A stretch of DNA of 38,147 nucleotides from Tolypothrix sp. PCC 7910 (lineage in GTDB: Bacteria; Cyanobacteriota; Cyanobacteriia; Cyanobacteriales; Nostocaceae), in assembly GCF_011769525.1 (NCBI RefSeq), contig NZ_CP050445.1, forward strand, positions 1 to 38,147, written 5' to 3'. The notes below the pieces were generated by a model that was not told where the DNA came from, did no database searches, and saw nothing but the letters and a program-made list of their open reading frames with translations. Position numbers and translations under genes: made by a program. Below, one piece after another: positions 14,448 to 22,246 of the stretch (its first letter is position 1; every line of letters begins with the position of its first letter).

Positions 14448-16316
14448 ATGAACAGCGAGAAACCTATGCAAAATAATATTCCAAAAATCACAACCAAACA
14501 AACCGAATACTTGCGCGGTCAATATCCCAGCCTCTCCTACTTAGAAGCGGGAAACATTGCCGAATGGTTGCAAGAGCGAAAAGACCAGCTGTTTGAATTA
14601 GCACGATCAGCTGAAAATGCCGCAGATTTGACTCGTGTCTTAGGGTTGGTAGCTGGCGGTATTGGAACTATCTGCTATGCTGTTAACCCTTTTATGCTGG
14701 TTGGGGGCATGATTGGCGGCGCGGCTTGGCTGTGGTTTGTTGTTGAGCATCACAACCGCACTAAGGAGATTGCGCCACTGCCCTTTGTACGCGGTAATTT
14801 CATGGACGCAATTTCCAGGGCTGGTGATTACGATGCCAGGCTTGATTACCAAACAGATCACCTAGCGAATACAGTAAAGTTTCTGGAGCGACCGGAGGCT
14901 GAAGAATATGCCTTCCTCCATGCTCAATTTGAAAATATTAGCCAATACCTTAGCCAAGTTGAGCCGGGGAAGCGATTTTACGCTTATCGTTGGATGTTTG
15001 GTTGGTTTGGCAAGCTCCAAGGGCGACAGTTGCCCACCTATGAGAGCATGGTTGACCATTTACAACACGTAACAATTGATAGCCGCGTCAATTATGAGGA
15101 AGTACAGGCAGTCCGGGCGACACAGTTACCGCCAACCGTTGATATCAGGCAGCTTGCAACCCCAACGGTAGATATTAGGCAGTTACAACCAGCTTCTACA
15201 GAGATTACCAATCCCCAAGCTCCTACTTTTAACCCGACTACACTGCCCAGTTTGCCCCTAAACCAAAGGGCTGAGGCAGTAGTCAATGCGTTGACTAGGG
15301 GCGGTTTTAAGATTGATGAGTGTTTAGGTTCTCAGGTCGTTGCTATCTGCGGCACTCAGCGGGGTGGTAAGGGGACGTTAGCCGCAATTCTAGCCACAAT
15401 CAGCAAAGCGCTAGACTTTAGCTTAGATGTGCAATATTTCACGGCTGGGGTTGATATTTACCCGTTTGCTTGCAATCTCACCTCTGCTCTTGATTTTCCT
15501 CACAGAGACTCAGACGCGGCTGATAAATCGGTGGCTGATGAACTTTTGCAGTTTCTCAAAGGACTAGATAGTTCACAACCTTACGCTCACAAGAACCTAC
15601 TATTGGTCATTGATGAAGCGATGCGGTTACTTTCACTCCTAGAGGAAGGAGATCGCACTTGGGCAATTCAATATCTACTTAGCCGTTTTGCTAAGTGCGG
15701 CGGCACGTTAATCATTGTCCTGCACGGGTCTAACCTGACTTCTGTTGTGGGTAAGGCGACGGCGGGATTGGCTGACACTTTTAAGCAATCGGTTTCATTT
15801 ATTGGCTGTGTCGCTCAATCTGTAAAGGCAAGAGGCTTGAGAAAGATTAATGTTGCCAGTGGTGCTTATTTTAAGGCTAATCCTAATAACTTTGGTGAAC
15901 CTATTGCTGGTGGGGAGTTGGGGGCGATACCTGAATGGCTCAAAACTGATTTGCACCCAGGAAATGGTCAGCCAGACCCAGCGCGATCGCTGCTTAAAGT
16001 CTTCCCGGAGTTGGTACAACAGCATTTTGCCGCACCAAGTTCTGTGATTAGCCAGCTAGAAAACAATTTCAAAGCGGCACCACATGAAGATATTGAACCA
16101 CTACAGGAAATGGTTAAGGATGAGGATTTTGAGCAGATTATGGTGATTGTCGCTCACGCTACCAGCTTTCCTGTCAGTTTTGAAGCTATTAGAAAATCGC
16201 GGAAGTGGGGTGAGGAAAACAAGAGCGTTCGCTATTTAAGGCTTGCTTTAAAGGCGCTCACAGAAGCGGGGAAACTGCATGGTAATGAGAAGGACGGTTA
16301 TCGAGTTCAGGGTTGA
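14448..16316 (+). CDS. Membrane-anchored P-loop ATPase (coupling-protein-like)
   Basis: A 622-residue protein. A cytoplasmic N-terminus (1-60) is followed by two adjacent membrane segments (about 65-100: LGLVAGGIGTICYAV, LVGGMIGGAAWLWFVV). A soluble region and a linker with a duplicated PTVDIRQL follow (about 225-245). The ATPase domain has Walker A GTQRGGKGT near 301-309 and Walker B LLLVIDEA near 384-391. The end (about 560-620) looks like a winged helix. The layout resembles VirD4/FtsK-type membrane DNA motors or coupling proteins, but identity to any of them is not shown. It follows the parM operon and may serve segregation, DNA transfer or an unknown envelope process. Confidence 0.75.
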   Translation: MNSEKPMQNNIPKITTKQTEYLRGQYPSLSYLEAGNIAEWLQERKDQLFELARSAENAADLTRVLGLVAGGIGTICYAVNPFMLVGGMIGGAAWLWFVVEHHNRTKEIAPLPFVRGNFMDAISRAGDYDARLDYQTDHLANTVKFLERPEAEEYAFLHAQFENISQYLSQVEPGKRFYAYRWMFGWFGKLQGRQLPTYESMVDHLQHVTIDSRVNYEEVQAVRATQLPPTVDIRQLATPTVDIRQLQPASTEITNPQAPTFNPTTLPSLPLNQRAEAVVNALTRGGFKIDECLGSQVVAICGTQRGGKGTLAAILATISKALDFSLDVQYFTAGVDIYPFACNLTSALDFPHRDSDAADKSVADELLQFLKGLDSSQPYAHKNLLLVIDEAMRLLSLLEEGDRTWAIQYLLSRFAKCGGTLIIVLHGSNLTSVVGKATAGLADTFKQSVSFIGCVAQSVKARGLRKINVASGAYFKANPNNFGEPIAGGELGAIPEWLKTDLHPGNGQPDPARSLLKVFPELVQQHFAAPSSVISQLENNFKAAPHEDIEPLQEMVKDEDFEQIMVIVAHATSFPVSFEAIRKSRKWGEENKSVRYLRLALKALTEAGKLHGNEKDGYRVQG

Positions 16317-16317
16317 G

Positions 16318-16441
16318 AACTGGGGGAGAGCGGGTGGCGACAGCGGAGTGTGGGGGGCGGGCTGCTGAGTTTTTGTCCACTCTACGAGTGAATTATTGCC
16401 CGTCCCCCACACCACCCGCTCTCAACGCAGTGTCCCCAGTT
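16318..16441. repeat. Long hairpin-forming inverted repeat after the ATPase gene
   Basis: The left arm begins AACTGGGG (16318-16325) and includes AGAGCGGGTGG and TGTGGGGGGCGGGC. The right arm runs GCCCGTCCCCCACA, CACCCGCTCT and CCCCAGTT (ending 16441). It starts one base after the ATPase stop and may end the operon transcript. Part of its right arm recurs at 19184-19222, so it is a dispersed element. Confidence 0.65.
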
Positions 16442-16764
16442 CGTCGGGGCCTCATGAGTTGATGGGTTAAAGTAATTTTGATATCAAAATTGATAGCAAT
16501 GATTGATCAGCCCTTGGTGTAGAAGATGGTGTAGACAACCGCAACATGAGCGAATACTATTAGTGCGGATTATACCAGCGAGTGGTTATCGCGCTCTTGG
16601 CATAAGCAACTTTTATCAGCCAACGAAAGAATGCGGGTTGTAGCGTGAGTGCTTGAGGGCTGATTGATAAGTCTGGGTTAAGTGGGTGTCATCGCTCACG
16701 AGAGAATAGGCTTTTTGGTGACTTACATTGTGTTATTGCCCGAAGACAATGTAGGCTAGGAGCT
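16442..16764. other. Intergenic region upstream of the recombinase
   Basis: No gene is supported. It holds a perfect 18-bp palindrome AATTTTGATATCAAAATT at 16474-16491. Just before the recombinase start it holds inverted arms TACATTGT (16724-16731) and ACAATGTA (16746-16753) separated by 14 bp. The latter could be an operator or a binding site for the recombinase itself. Confidence 0.5.
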
Positions 16765-17334
16765 ATGAAAATAAACAGATTCGGCAGGGCAGAAATTCTC
16801 ACACCCGATCAAATTAATGTCCTATTTACCGAGGGCTTTGTCAACCCGCGCGATCGCGCTTTGTTTGGCGTGTGTCTTTACGCTGCTTGCCGGATTAACG
16901 AAGCTTGCACTTTGGCGGTTCTAGATGTGTTTGGCAGCAATGGTGTCAGGGGGGTGTTGGTGTTACGGAGTGTCAACACTAAGGGGAAGCGGGACACTAG
17001 GGAAATTCAAGTGCATCCGAAACTAAGGCAATATTTAGAAGAGTACAATCCTAACCGCCGCAAGGAGTTTTTGTTTCCGGGGCGGCATGGGTTGGGGCAT
17101 ATTCATAAGGTTAGTGCTGATAAAATTCTCAGAGATACCTGTGCGCGCCTGGAGATTGAGGGGGTTAGTACACACAGTTTCAGGAGGACGGCGTTAACCA
17201 GGATGAGCGATGCGGGGATACCGTTGCGCCATATTCAGGAGATATCGGGGCATCGGACTTTGGCGGCGTTGGAGCGTTATTTGGGCGTAACTGAGAAGCA
17301 GAAGCAAAATGCGATCTCTGCTTTGGATTTTTGA
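16765..17334 (+). CDS. Minimal tyrosine recombinase (XerC/D-like)
   Basis: A site-specific recombinase of 189 residues. The catalytic set is visible: Arg43 (ACRINEA), Lys in the TKGKR hairpin (73-75), His137-x-x-Arg140 (HSFRR), His163 (GHRT) and Tyr172 (ERYLGV). The usual N-terminal core-binding domain of about 100 residues is absent; the protein is essentially the catalytic domain alone. AGGAG lies 4 nt before the ATG. It is likely to resolve plasmid multimers or act on a nearby site; the perfect palindrome 64 bp after its stop is the prime candidate. Convergent with the amidase gene. Confidence 0.88.
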   Translation: MKINRFGRAEILTPDQINVLFTEGFVNPRDRALFGVCLYAACRINEACTLAVLDVFGSNGVRGVLVLRSVNTKGKRDTREIQVHPKLRQYLEEYNPNRRKEFLFPGRHGLGHIHKVSADKILRDTCARLEIEGVSTHSFRRTALTRMSDAGIPLRHIQEISGHRTLAALERYLGVTEKQKQNAISALDF

Positions 17335-17397
17335 AGATTTTTATACCAGATTATATACAAGAGAAATTACACAATATTAAAATTCCTGATTGTGACT

Positions 17398-17448
17398 GTG
17401 ACTTAAAGTATAAGCTTGCCATTGCGGCAAGCTTATACTTTAAGTCAC
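17398..17448. repeat. Perfect 23-bp-arm palindrome
   Basis: Arms at 17398-17420 and 17426-17448 are exact complements (GTGACTTAAAGTATAAGC... and its inverse) around a 5-nt loop ATTGC. It lies between the convergent recombinase and amidase genes. No T-run follows on either strand, so it is not a textbook terminator. A recombination site, a replication hairpin or an RNA-stabilising stem are alternatives. Confidence 0.85.
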
Positions 17449-17558
17449 ACAGGTTGACTGTTTGGTAAAATTATGATTCAAATCACAGTAAGAGTCAGGC
17501 AACCTATTTTTGAGGATATGCAATTAAACAAAAATAAGTTTGTGTTATCTCATCTTCG

Positions 17559-18083
17559 TTAGATAGCAGATGTAATAGCTTTGGCAATTTTTTCTTGATG
17601 GTCTTTATTTGATAATAATTTTAGTTTATTGGGATTACTAATGAACTCACACTCAACTAAAATAGCTGGCATATTTGTTTCTCTTAATACCTGAAAACTT
17701 TTTTCTCTAATCCCCCTATTTTTATGATTGGAGAAATTATTAACTAAACTCTTTTGTACAGGGTCGGCAAGTTTTCTGCCTACAGTTGAGCCAGGGAATA
17801 TCCAAGTTTCAATCCCCTCTGCATCATTGTTATCGGATGAATTACAGTGGATACTAATAAAAATATCTGCATTATTATGATTAGCAATTCTGGCTCTATC
17901 AGCTAAGGATACGGTCACATCTTTATCTCTCGTTAGAATTACTGTATGTCCTTTTTCTTCAAGTTCTTTTTTTAAAAATAAAGAAATAGACAAAGTAACA
18001 TCTTTCTCATTCAATATAAATGGCTCTTTACCGATAGCGCCGGGATCTGTTCCGCCGTGACCTGGATCAATACATATCTTCAT
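17559..18083 (-). CDS. N-acetylmuramoyl-L-alanine amidase (Amidase_3 family)
   Basis: This zinc hydrolase cuts the bond between muramic acid and the peptide in peptidoglycan. The 174-residue product is a bare catalytic domain. Zinc ligands are His9 (DPGHGG), Glu26 (LNEKD) and His79 (SIHCNS); the catalytic Glu144 lies in VECEF. No signal peptide or wall-binding domain is visible, and translation starts right at the first strand of the fold. Export must therefore be by another route, or the enzyme acts after lysis or inside cells. A CAP-domain gene without signal lies 285 bp upstream on the same strand. Confidence 0.9.
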   Translation of the reverse strand: MKICIDPGHGGTDPGAIGKEPFILNEKDVTLSISLFLKKELEEKGHTVILTRDKDVTVSLADRARIANHNNADIFISIHCNSSDNNDAEGIETWIFPGSTVGRKLADPVQKSLVNNFSNHKNRGIREKSFQVLRETNMPAILVECEFISNPNKLKLLSNKDHQEKIAKAITSAI

Positions 18084-18368
18084 AGTTCACTTTCTGTTTA
18101 TTCAAAATATATTCTTGGTAGAAAAGACTTATCAAGTAAATCAAAATTAATAATCTTTTCTTTCAAAATTACTCTTTCATGCCAAAAGCCGTAAATGTTA
18201 TTACCCTTTTAACATTTGTGCTGGCTGAAAATAACGTAAAAATGTTGGCTCTTTAAACCTCCTGTTAATTGAGATAGAAAAAGCCGAGCTACCACCAGAA
18301 GTTTTTGGAATCTGGTTATTTAGGTATAGAGCCAAGATTCCCAACTCAATACCTAACACGGATAGCAT

Positions 18369-18767
18369 CTAGCGAGGTATGCCAAATATCTGAGTCCAGT
18401 AATATCGATAGTTGAGGCTTCCCGGATCGTTTTCCAAAAAGAAGTAGCCAACCCCAATCTCTCGATATTGAGGATTTAGGATGTTGTCACGATGACCAGG
18501 GCTATCCATCCAGCCATTCACGACAGCCTCTGCTGTAGATCCGCCCGCGTAAATGTTTTCTCCCACCGACCCCTGATAACCTTCAGATCTGACACGATTC
18601 TCCAAATCACGGTGGTCGAAAAAGTCCTGGTTTGCCATGTTTGCACTGTGCTTCATTGCAGCCCAAGCAAGTTCCCAGTTGAACGTGAGGTCTGGTAACT
18701 GGTGTTGCCGACGCTCATTGTTGGTGAGATCCCAAACTCTCTTGAGAAGGTCAATTGTTTCTGTCAT
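18369..18767 (-). CDS. CAP (SCP/PR-1-like) domain protein
   Basis: A 132-residue protein made almost only of a CAP domain: LTNNERRQHQLPDLTFNWEL, then HSANMANQDFFDHRD with the conserved His pair, VGENIYAGGSTAEAVVNGWMDSPGHRDNIL, and the closing YYWTQIFG. CAP proteins are usually secreted; this one lacks any signal peptide. The function of bacterial CAP proteins is mostly unknown. It precedes the amidase on the same strand, but the 285-bp gap suggests separate promoters. The start ATG at 18767 lies just ahead of the domain. Confidence 0.9.
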   Translation of the reverse strand: MTETIDLLKRVWDLTNNERRQHQLPDLTFNWELAWAAMKHSANMANQDFFDHRDLENRVRSEGYQGSVGENIYAGGSTAEAVVNGWMDSPGHRDNILNPQYREIGVGYFFLENDPGSLNYRYYWTQIFGIPR

Positions 18768-19388
18768 TTACAGATTACTCAATTATTTACTCGGATTTAG
18801 CGTATTTCGGTTGTGTCGCCAGATGGAGCGGTAATAGACGTTTTAGCCATATTACTAGATGCGCTACAAACAGATATTTTGTACTAGTTGTTTCTAGTGA
18901 CAGCTTGGCTAAATCTATGTCTGCTAAAGTTTCTTGAATATTTCAAAAACCTATAACAGCGATCCACTCTAAACTCTCATCCTCATTGCTTAATATCAAT
19001 ACTATTATTTCAAAAAAGAATTGGTAATTAATTATTTTTAGTTATTTATAGAAGCGATAATTAATTATTTTTAGGTAACGGAATATGAAGTAATAGGAGC
19101 TAGCTATGAACAACTGAGAAAGACGTGGAGCTAATGAGAAGTAATAGGTTAGTTCTTCTTTTTTCCTTCCTACTAAAGAAGCGACACCACCCGCTCTAAC
19201 GAAGTGTCCCCAGTTCTTCGGGGATTCACATCAGATTTTTATCGCTAGGGAAAAGAGCAGTGATTCTCGGATACATCCTTTAAGAGAAAATGAGCTTGTA
19301 CAGGGTTAATCGTACCAATATAACCAAACTACCGCAAATCTATTCAAACACCACTATCACACTTAGATATAAAACTATAACAATTCAT
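18768..19388. other. Gene-free region with repeats
   Basis: No credible gene. A 17-bp direct repeat TAATTAATTATTTTTAG occurs at 19025-19041 and 19058-19074. At 19184-19222 lies a partial copy of the right arm of the hairpin element found at 16409-16448 (ACCACCCGCTCT ... GTGTCCCCAGTTC). The rest is AT-rich. Some may serve as the promoter of the CAP gene. Confidence 0.6.
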
Positions 19389-19967
19389 TTAGGCAAAAAT
19401 TGGCTGTAATTGTAAAACAAAACCAGGGAGAACATCTTCACCAGATAAACTTGTAGGAGATTGTAAAATTTCCGGTGTTTGATTTGGACGATAAATTATT
19501 ACTTGTTTCTCTTTGGGATTAATTAACCAACCGAGTAATAATCCCGAAGTTAAGTATTCCTTCATCTTGGCTTGAGTGTCTTCCACATCATCCGTTTCTG
19601 AAACCAATTCCACTGCAAAGTCAGGACACAAGGGGAGATATTTTTTTCTTTGCTCTGGTGTGAGCGCATCCCACCGTTCCATCTTTACCCAAGAAGCATC
19701 AGGAGAACGAGTTGCACCATTGGGAAGTTTAAAACCAGTGGATGAATCAAAAGCTTTTCCTAAATTTTTTTGACTGTTCCAAAACCACAGTTGACCTAAC
19801 AAATCAAAATTACGGTTCCCCGTTTCTCCCCCAGTGGGTGGCATGATTACCAATTCTCCTTCAGCAGTTAATTCCAAACGTAACTCTTTATTGACAGCAA
19901 CAAGAAGTTCAAATTCCTCATCCGTCAATTTGAGATTAGAAGGTAATTGTAAAGTTAAAGCAGCCAT
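19389..19967 (-). CDS. Uma2-family (DUF820) PD-(D/E)XK nuclease-like protein
   Basis: A 192-residue protein of the family greatly expanded in cyanobacteria. It begins with the typical LTDEEFELLVAVNKELRLELTAEGELVIMPPTGGETG. The nuclease-like core shows SPDASWV (acidic residue), VELVSETDD and an AKMKEYL lysine, then the usual WLINPKEKQVIIYRP and a C-terminal LSGEDVLPGFVLQLQPIF. Biological roles of Uma2 proteins are largely unknown; many travel with mobile elements. It stands alone on the minus strand, divergent from parA. Confidence 0.9.
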   Translation of the reverse strand: MAALTLQLPSNLKLTDEEFELLVAVNKELRLELTAEGELVIMPPTGGETGNRNFDLLGQLWFWNSQKNLGKAFDSSTGFKLPNGATRSPDASWVKMERWDALTPEQRKKYLPLCPDFAVELVSETDDVEDTQAKMKEYLTSGLLLGWLINPKEKQVIIYRPNQTPEILQSPTSLSGEDVLPGFVLQLQPIFA

Positions 19968-20307
19968 AATTAACGTAACGCGGAAGTCCCTACTCTTAGC
20001 GTAGCAGAGTAGAAAATCGAAGACTTTTATTGCAACCGCATCAACCGGACAGTACTGCCCAGATAAATGACTCCCCAGCCGCCAGGACGTAAACCCAACA
20101 AGCTCTACAGGTCTAGAGATTACCTTACACCATGACGAAATCCCACGGCAGAATCAGGGTTTGGGGTGCTGAATATGACTTTTTCTTATATATAGGCCAG
20201 AAGTTGAGCGAACAGATATAATTTTATTCTTTAATTTTATAGGGCTACTGTAGCAGCCAGTTTTCAACACTATTTCAATTCGTCATAATTAGAGTAGGAT
20301 TTTGTCT
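19968..20307. other. Intergenic region between the Uma2 gene and parA
   Basis: It holds a short palindrome CTACTCT/AGAGTAG (about 20000-20013) of the small-dispersed-repeat type. A 22-codon plus-strand frame (MTPQPPGRKPNKLYR...) may be a gene remnant. Before parA comes AT-rich sequence and an AGGA (20296-20299). No other gene is seen. This is where a parAB promoter and a parS site could lie. Confidence 0.45.
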
Positions 20308-21030
20308 ATGACTGACATACGCATTGCAGTTGCAGCTCGTAAAGGTGGTGTAGGCAAAACAACTATTGCCTGTGGTCTTGCTTCTGTGCTTGCTAGTCAA
20401 GGACGAAAAGTTTTAGTTATCGACCTTGACCCGCAGTCAAATGCCGCCTATGTACTAGGCACAAATCCTACAGCACTAGGAACTGCTGAACTTCTTCTGG
20501 GTGGTTCACCTGAACCTCTAGAAGCAGATACTTTCCTTCACGTCTTCCCAGGCGGCCCCGATTTGGCAGGACATAATATACAGCTGCTAGATCCTGAAGA
20601 TTTGGCAGATATCATCAAACCAATGGCTTATGATGCTTTTATTTTCGACTGTCCACCGGGTGTTGAATCTCTAGAGCGCCTGGGGTTGGTTGCTGCTGAT
20701 GTCGCATTAGTTTGTACTGATGCTCACCCTCTGGCAGTAATGGGAGCCGGACGAGTCCTCAACGAATTGAAGCTACGACAACAAAAGGGAAGGAGAGGAG
20801 CAAAACGGTGGGCGTTGGCATTGAGCCGGATTGACCTGCGTCGGTCAATGGATCAGGCGCTTGACCAACAACTTTCTAATGCTTACCCATCTATTAAACG
20901 TTTAATTGTGCATCAAGACTCATCTTTGGCGTGGGCTGCTGCTGAACGGGTTCCCATTATGCAGTACGATGCCAACTGTAAGGGAGCAAAAGATTTAAAA
21001 GTAATTGCGGATTGGGTGTTAAATGGTTAG
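20308..21030 (+). CDS. parA: ParA-type partition ATPase
   Basis: A Walker-type ParA of 240 residues for plasmid partition on the nucleoid. It starts directly with IRIAVAARKGGVGKTT, a deviant Walker A with the signature Lys; then VIDLDPQSNAAYVLG and the Walker B-like FIFDCPPGVES. No N-terminal DNA-binding extension is present, so it is of the small ParA type. I chose the ATG at 20308 because AGGA stands 8 nt before it; a TTG at 20302 is less suitable. The 3' end overlaps parB by 8 nt. This is the second segregation system on the plasmid besides parM. Confidence 0.9.
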   Translation: MTDIRIAVAARKGGVGKTTIACGLASVLASQGRKVLVIDLDPQSNAAYVLGTNPTALGTAELLLGGSPEPLEADTFLHVFPGGPDLAGHNIQLLDPEDLADIIKPMAYDAFIFDCPPGVESLERLGLVAADVALVCTDAHPLAVMGAGRVLNELKLRQQKGRRGAKRWALALSRIDLRRSMDQALDQQLSNAYPSIKRLIVHQDSSLAWAAAERVPIMQYDANCKGAKDLKVIADWVLNG

Positions 21031-21847
21031 ACGAACAAAAAAAAGTGAAGCTTTATTTGCAGAAGCCACCGCAACAGCTGAGGCAATTCATCAGCAGGAT
21101 CTGGCAGCAGCAGCTAAAGCTGAACAGGAACGCTCCCAAAAAACTAAAATTCCTCTGGCGCAAATTAATCCTAGAGAGGCAGACACTAGGCCAATTCGAC
21201 CTGAACACGTTGCTGATTTAGCAGAGTCTATTGCCGCATTGGGGCTGATTGAACCCCTTGTGGTTGATTGTAAGGGTGTATTGCTGGCTGGAGCGCATCG
21301 ATTAGCAGCAATTCAGTTACTTAAGGAAGGTAATTTAGAAGCTTACGCCCAACAGTTTCCTGATGAGCTAGTAATGGTTCACATGATGGCATTTGATTCT
21401 CTTGAGGAACCTGAACGGGCGTTACAGGTAGAGCTGGCGGAAAATGAGAAACGGGTTAATTATACCCGTGACCAGATTGAAAGACTTGCTGAACGCTTAC
21501 GAGCTTTGAATTACAGGGAGATTCGCGGTCGTCCGCTCCAAGGAGAGAAAGCATTAGGGCCTGCTTTAGCAGTGGCGATCGGTGTCTCTACTCGTTATGT
21601 ACGCAAGATACTGAAAGAGCAGCGACAAGAAGAAGCTGGCTCAGAAAATAGGAACTCAGTTCCTATTTTTCAGAAGCTCAAGCTACTTAAGAGAATTGAG
21701 GCGGCTACACAAGATTTGCTAGCACTACTAGAATCAGAGCAACCTACCCGCGCAGAGCAGTCTTTATCTAAAGCTATTCCTTCTTTTCTCAAAGCTGTTA
21801 AGGATAACATTAATGAAGCCAAAGGTGCGGTTAAGAATCAGAAATGA
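21023..21847 (+). CDS. parB: ParB-type partition protein
   Basis: A 274-residue ParB/Spo0J-like protein. After a Gln/Ala-rich coiled N-terminus, the ParB N domain is visible: KIPLAQINPREADTRPI, SIAALGLIEPLVV, LLAGAHRLAAIQLL (the ParB CTP-site region) and ELAENEKRVNYTRDQIERL. A helix-turn-helix-like part follows (LGPALAVAIGVSTRYVRKIL). The start overlaps parA by 8 nt, so the pair is coupled. A perfect 12-bp-arm palindrome lies within the coding region at 21645-21669. Confidence 0.88.
   Translation: MVRRTKKSEALFAEATATAEAIHQQDLAAAAKAEQERSQKTKIPLAQINPREADTRPIRPEHVADLAESIAALGLIEPLVVDCKGVLLAGAHRLAAIQLLKEGNLEAYAQQFPDELVMVHMMAFDSLEEPERALQVELAENEKRVNYTRDQIERLAERLRALNYREIRGRPLQGEKALGPALAVAIGVSTRYVRKILKEQRQEEAGSENRNSVPIFQKLKLLKRIEAATQDLLALLESEQPTRAEQSLSKAIPSFLKAVKDNINEAKGAVKNQK
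21645..21669. repeat. Perfect palindrome within parB
   Basis: AAAATAGGAACT and AGTTCCTATTTT flank a single C. It encodes the segment ENRNSVPIFQ between the helix-turn-helix and the C-terminal helices. It is a candidate intragenic parS or a hairpin in the mRNA. Confidence 0.7.
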
Positions 21848-22033
21848 ACTACTGGGTTTACCTTTGGGTATTAATGGAATGAAAGTTGATTGCTACTAGC
21901 ATTTGCATCATGAATGCCAGCAACAATTGCTATAACATTTTATTAACTGCCTTTCTGAAAAAGGAAAACTCTATTGGAGGTATATGGAATAGGGCTAAGA
22001 TTGAGTTATATCGGTATCTAAAAGAAAATAAAG

Positions 22034-22246
22034 ATGCTAAATGCAGTAGAGTTTCAAGCAAAGATTCAAAACGGTTTTATTCAGATTCCCGATGAGTACA
22101 AACAAGAACTCGGTGAGGCAGAAGATATTCAAGTAATTGTTTTGGTAAAGAAAAAAATCTCTCCAAAAAAAGACATCATTGATGAATTAACTGAGAATCC
22201 AGTTAAAGTTAATGGTGTACTCAGCCGTGAAGAAATTTACAACTAA
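22034..22246 (+). CDS. Antitoxin-like small protein (AbrB/SpoVT-like start)
   Basis: A 70-residue protein (MLNAVEFQAKIQNGFIQIPDEYKQELGEAEDIQVIVLVKK) whose first 40 residues fit the swapped-hairpin AbrB-type antitoxin pattern (KIQNGFIQIP, VIVLV). The tail KVNGVLSREEIYN is like cyanobacterial antitoxins that precede a toxin gene. No toxin frame follows: the minus-strand neighbour ends only 4 nt inside its 3' end. It therefore seems an orphan antitoxin left after loss of the toxin, or a stand-alone regulator. Confidence 0.5.
   Translation: MLNAVEFQAKIQNGFIQIPDEYKQELGEAEDIQVIVLVKKKISPKKDIIDELTENPVKVNGVLSREEIYN

Noticed and set aside
17398-17448. Calling the 23-bp palindrome a Rho-independent terminator
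   Set aside because: Neither strand has a T-run after the stem; kept as a palindrome of unknown role.
21886-22095. 69-codon plus-strand frame before the antitoxin-like gene
   Set aside because: It overlaps the antitoxin-like gene out of frame and has no ribosome-binding site or protein-like pattern.
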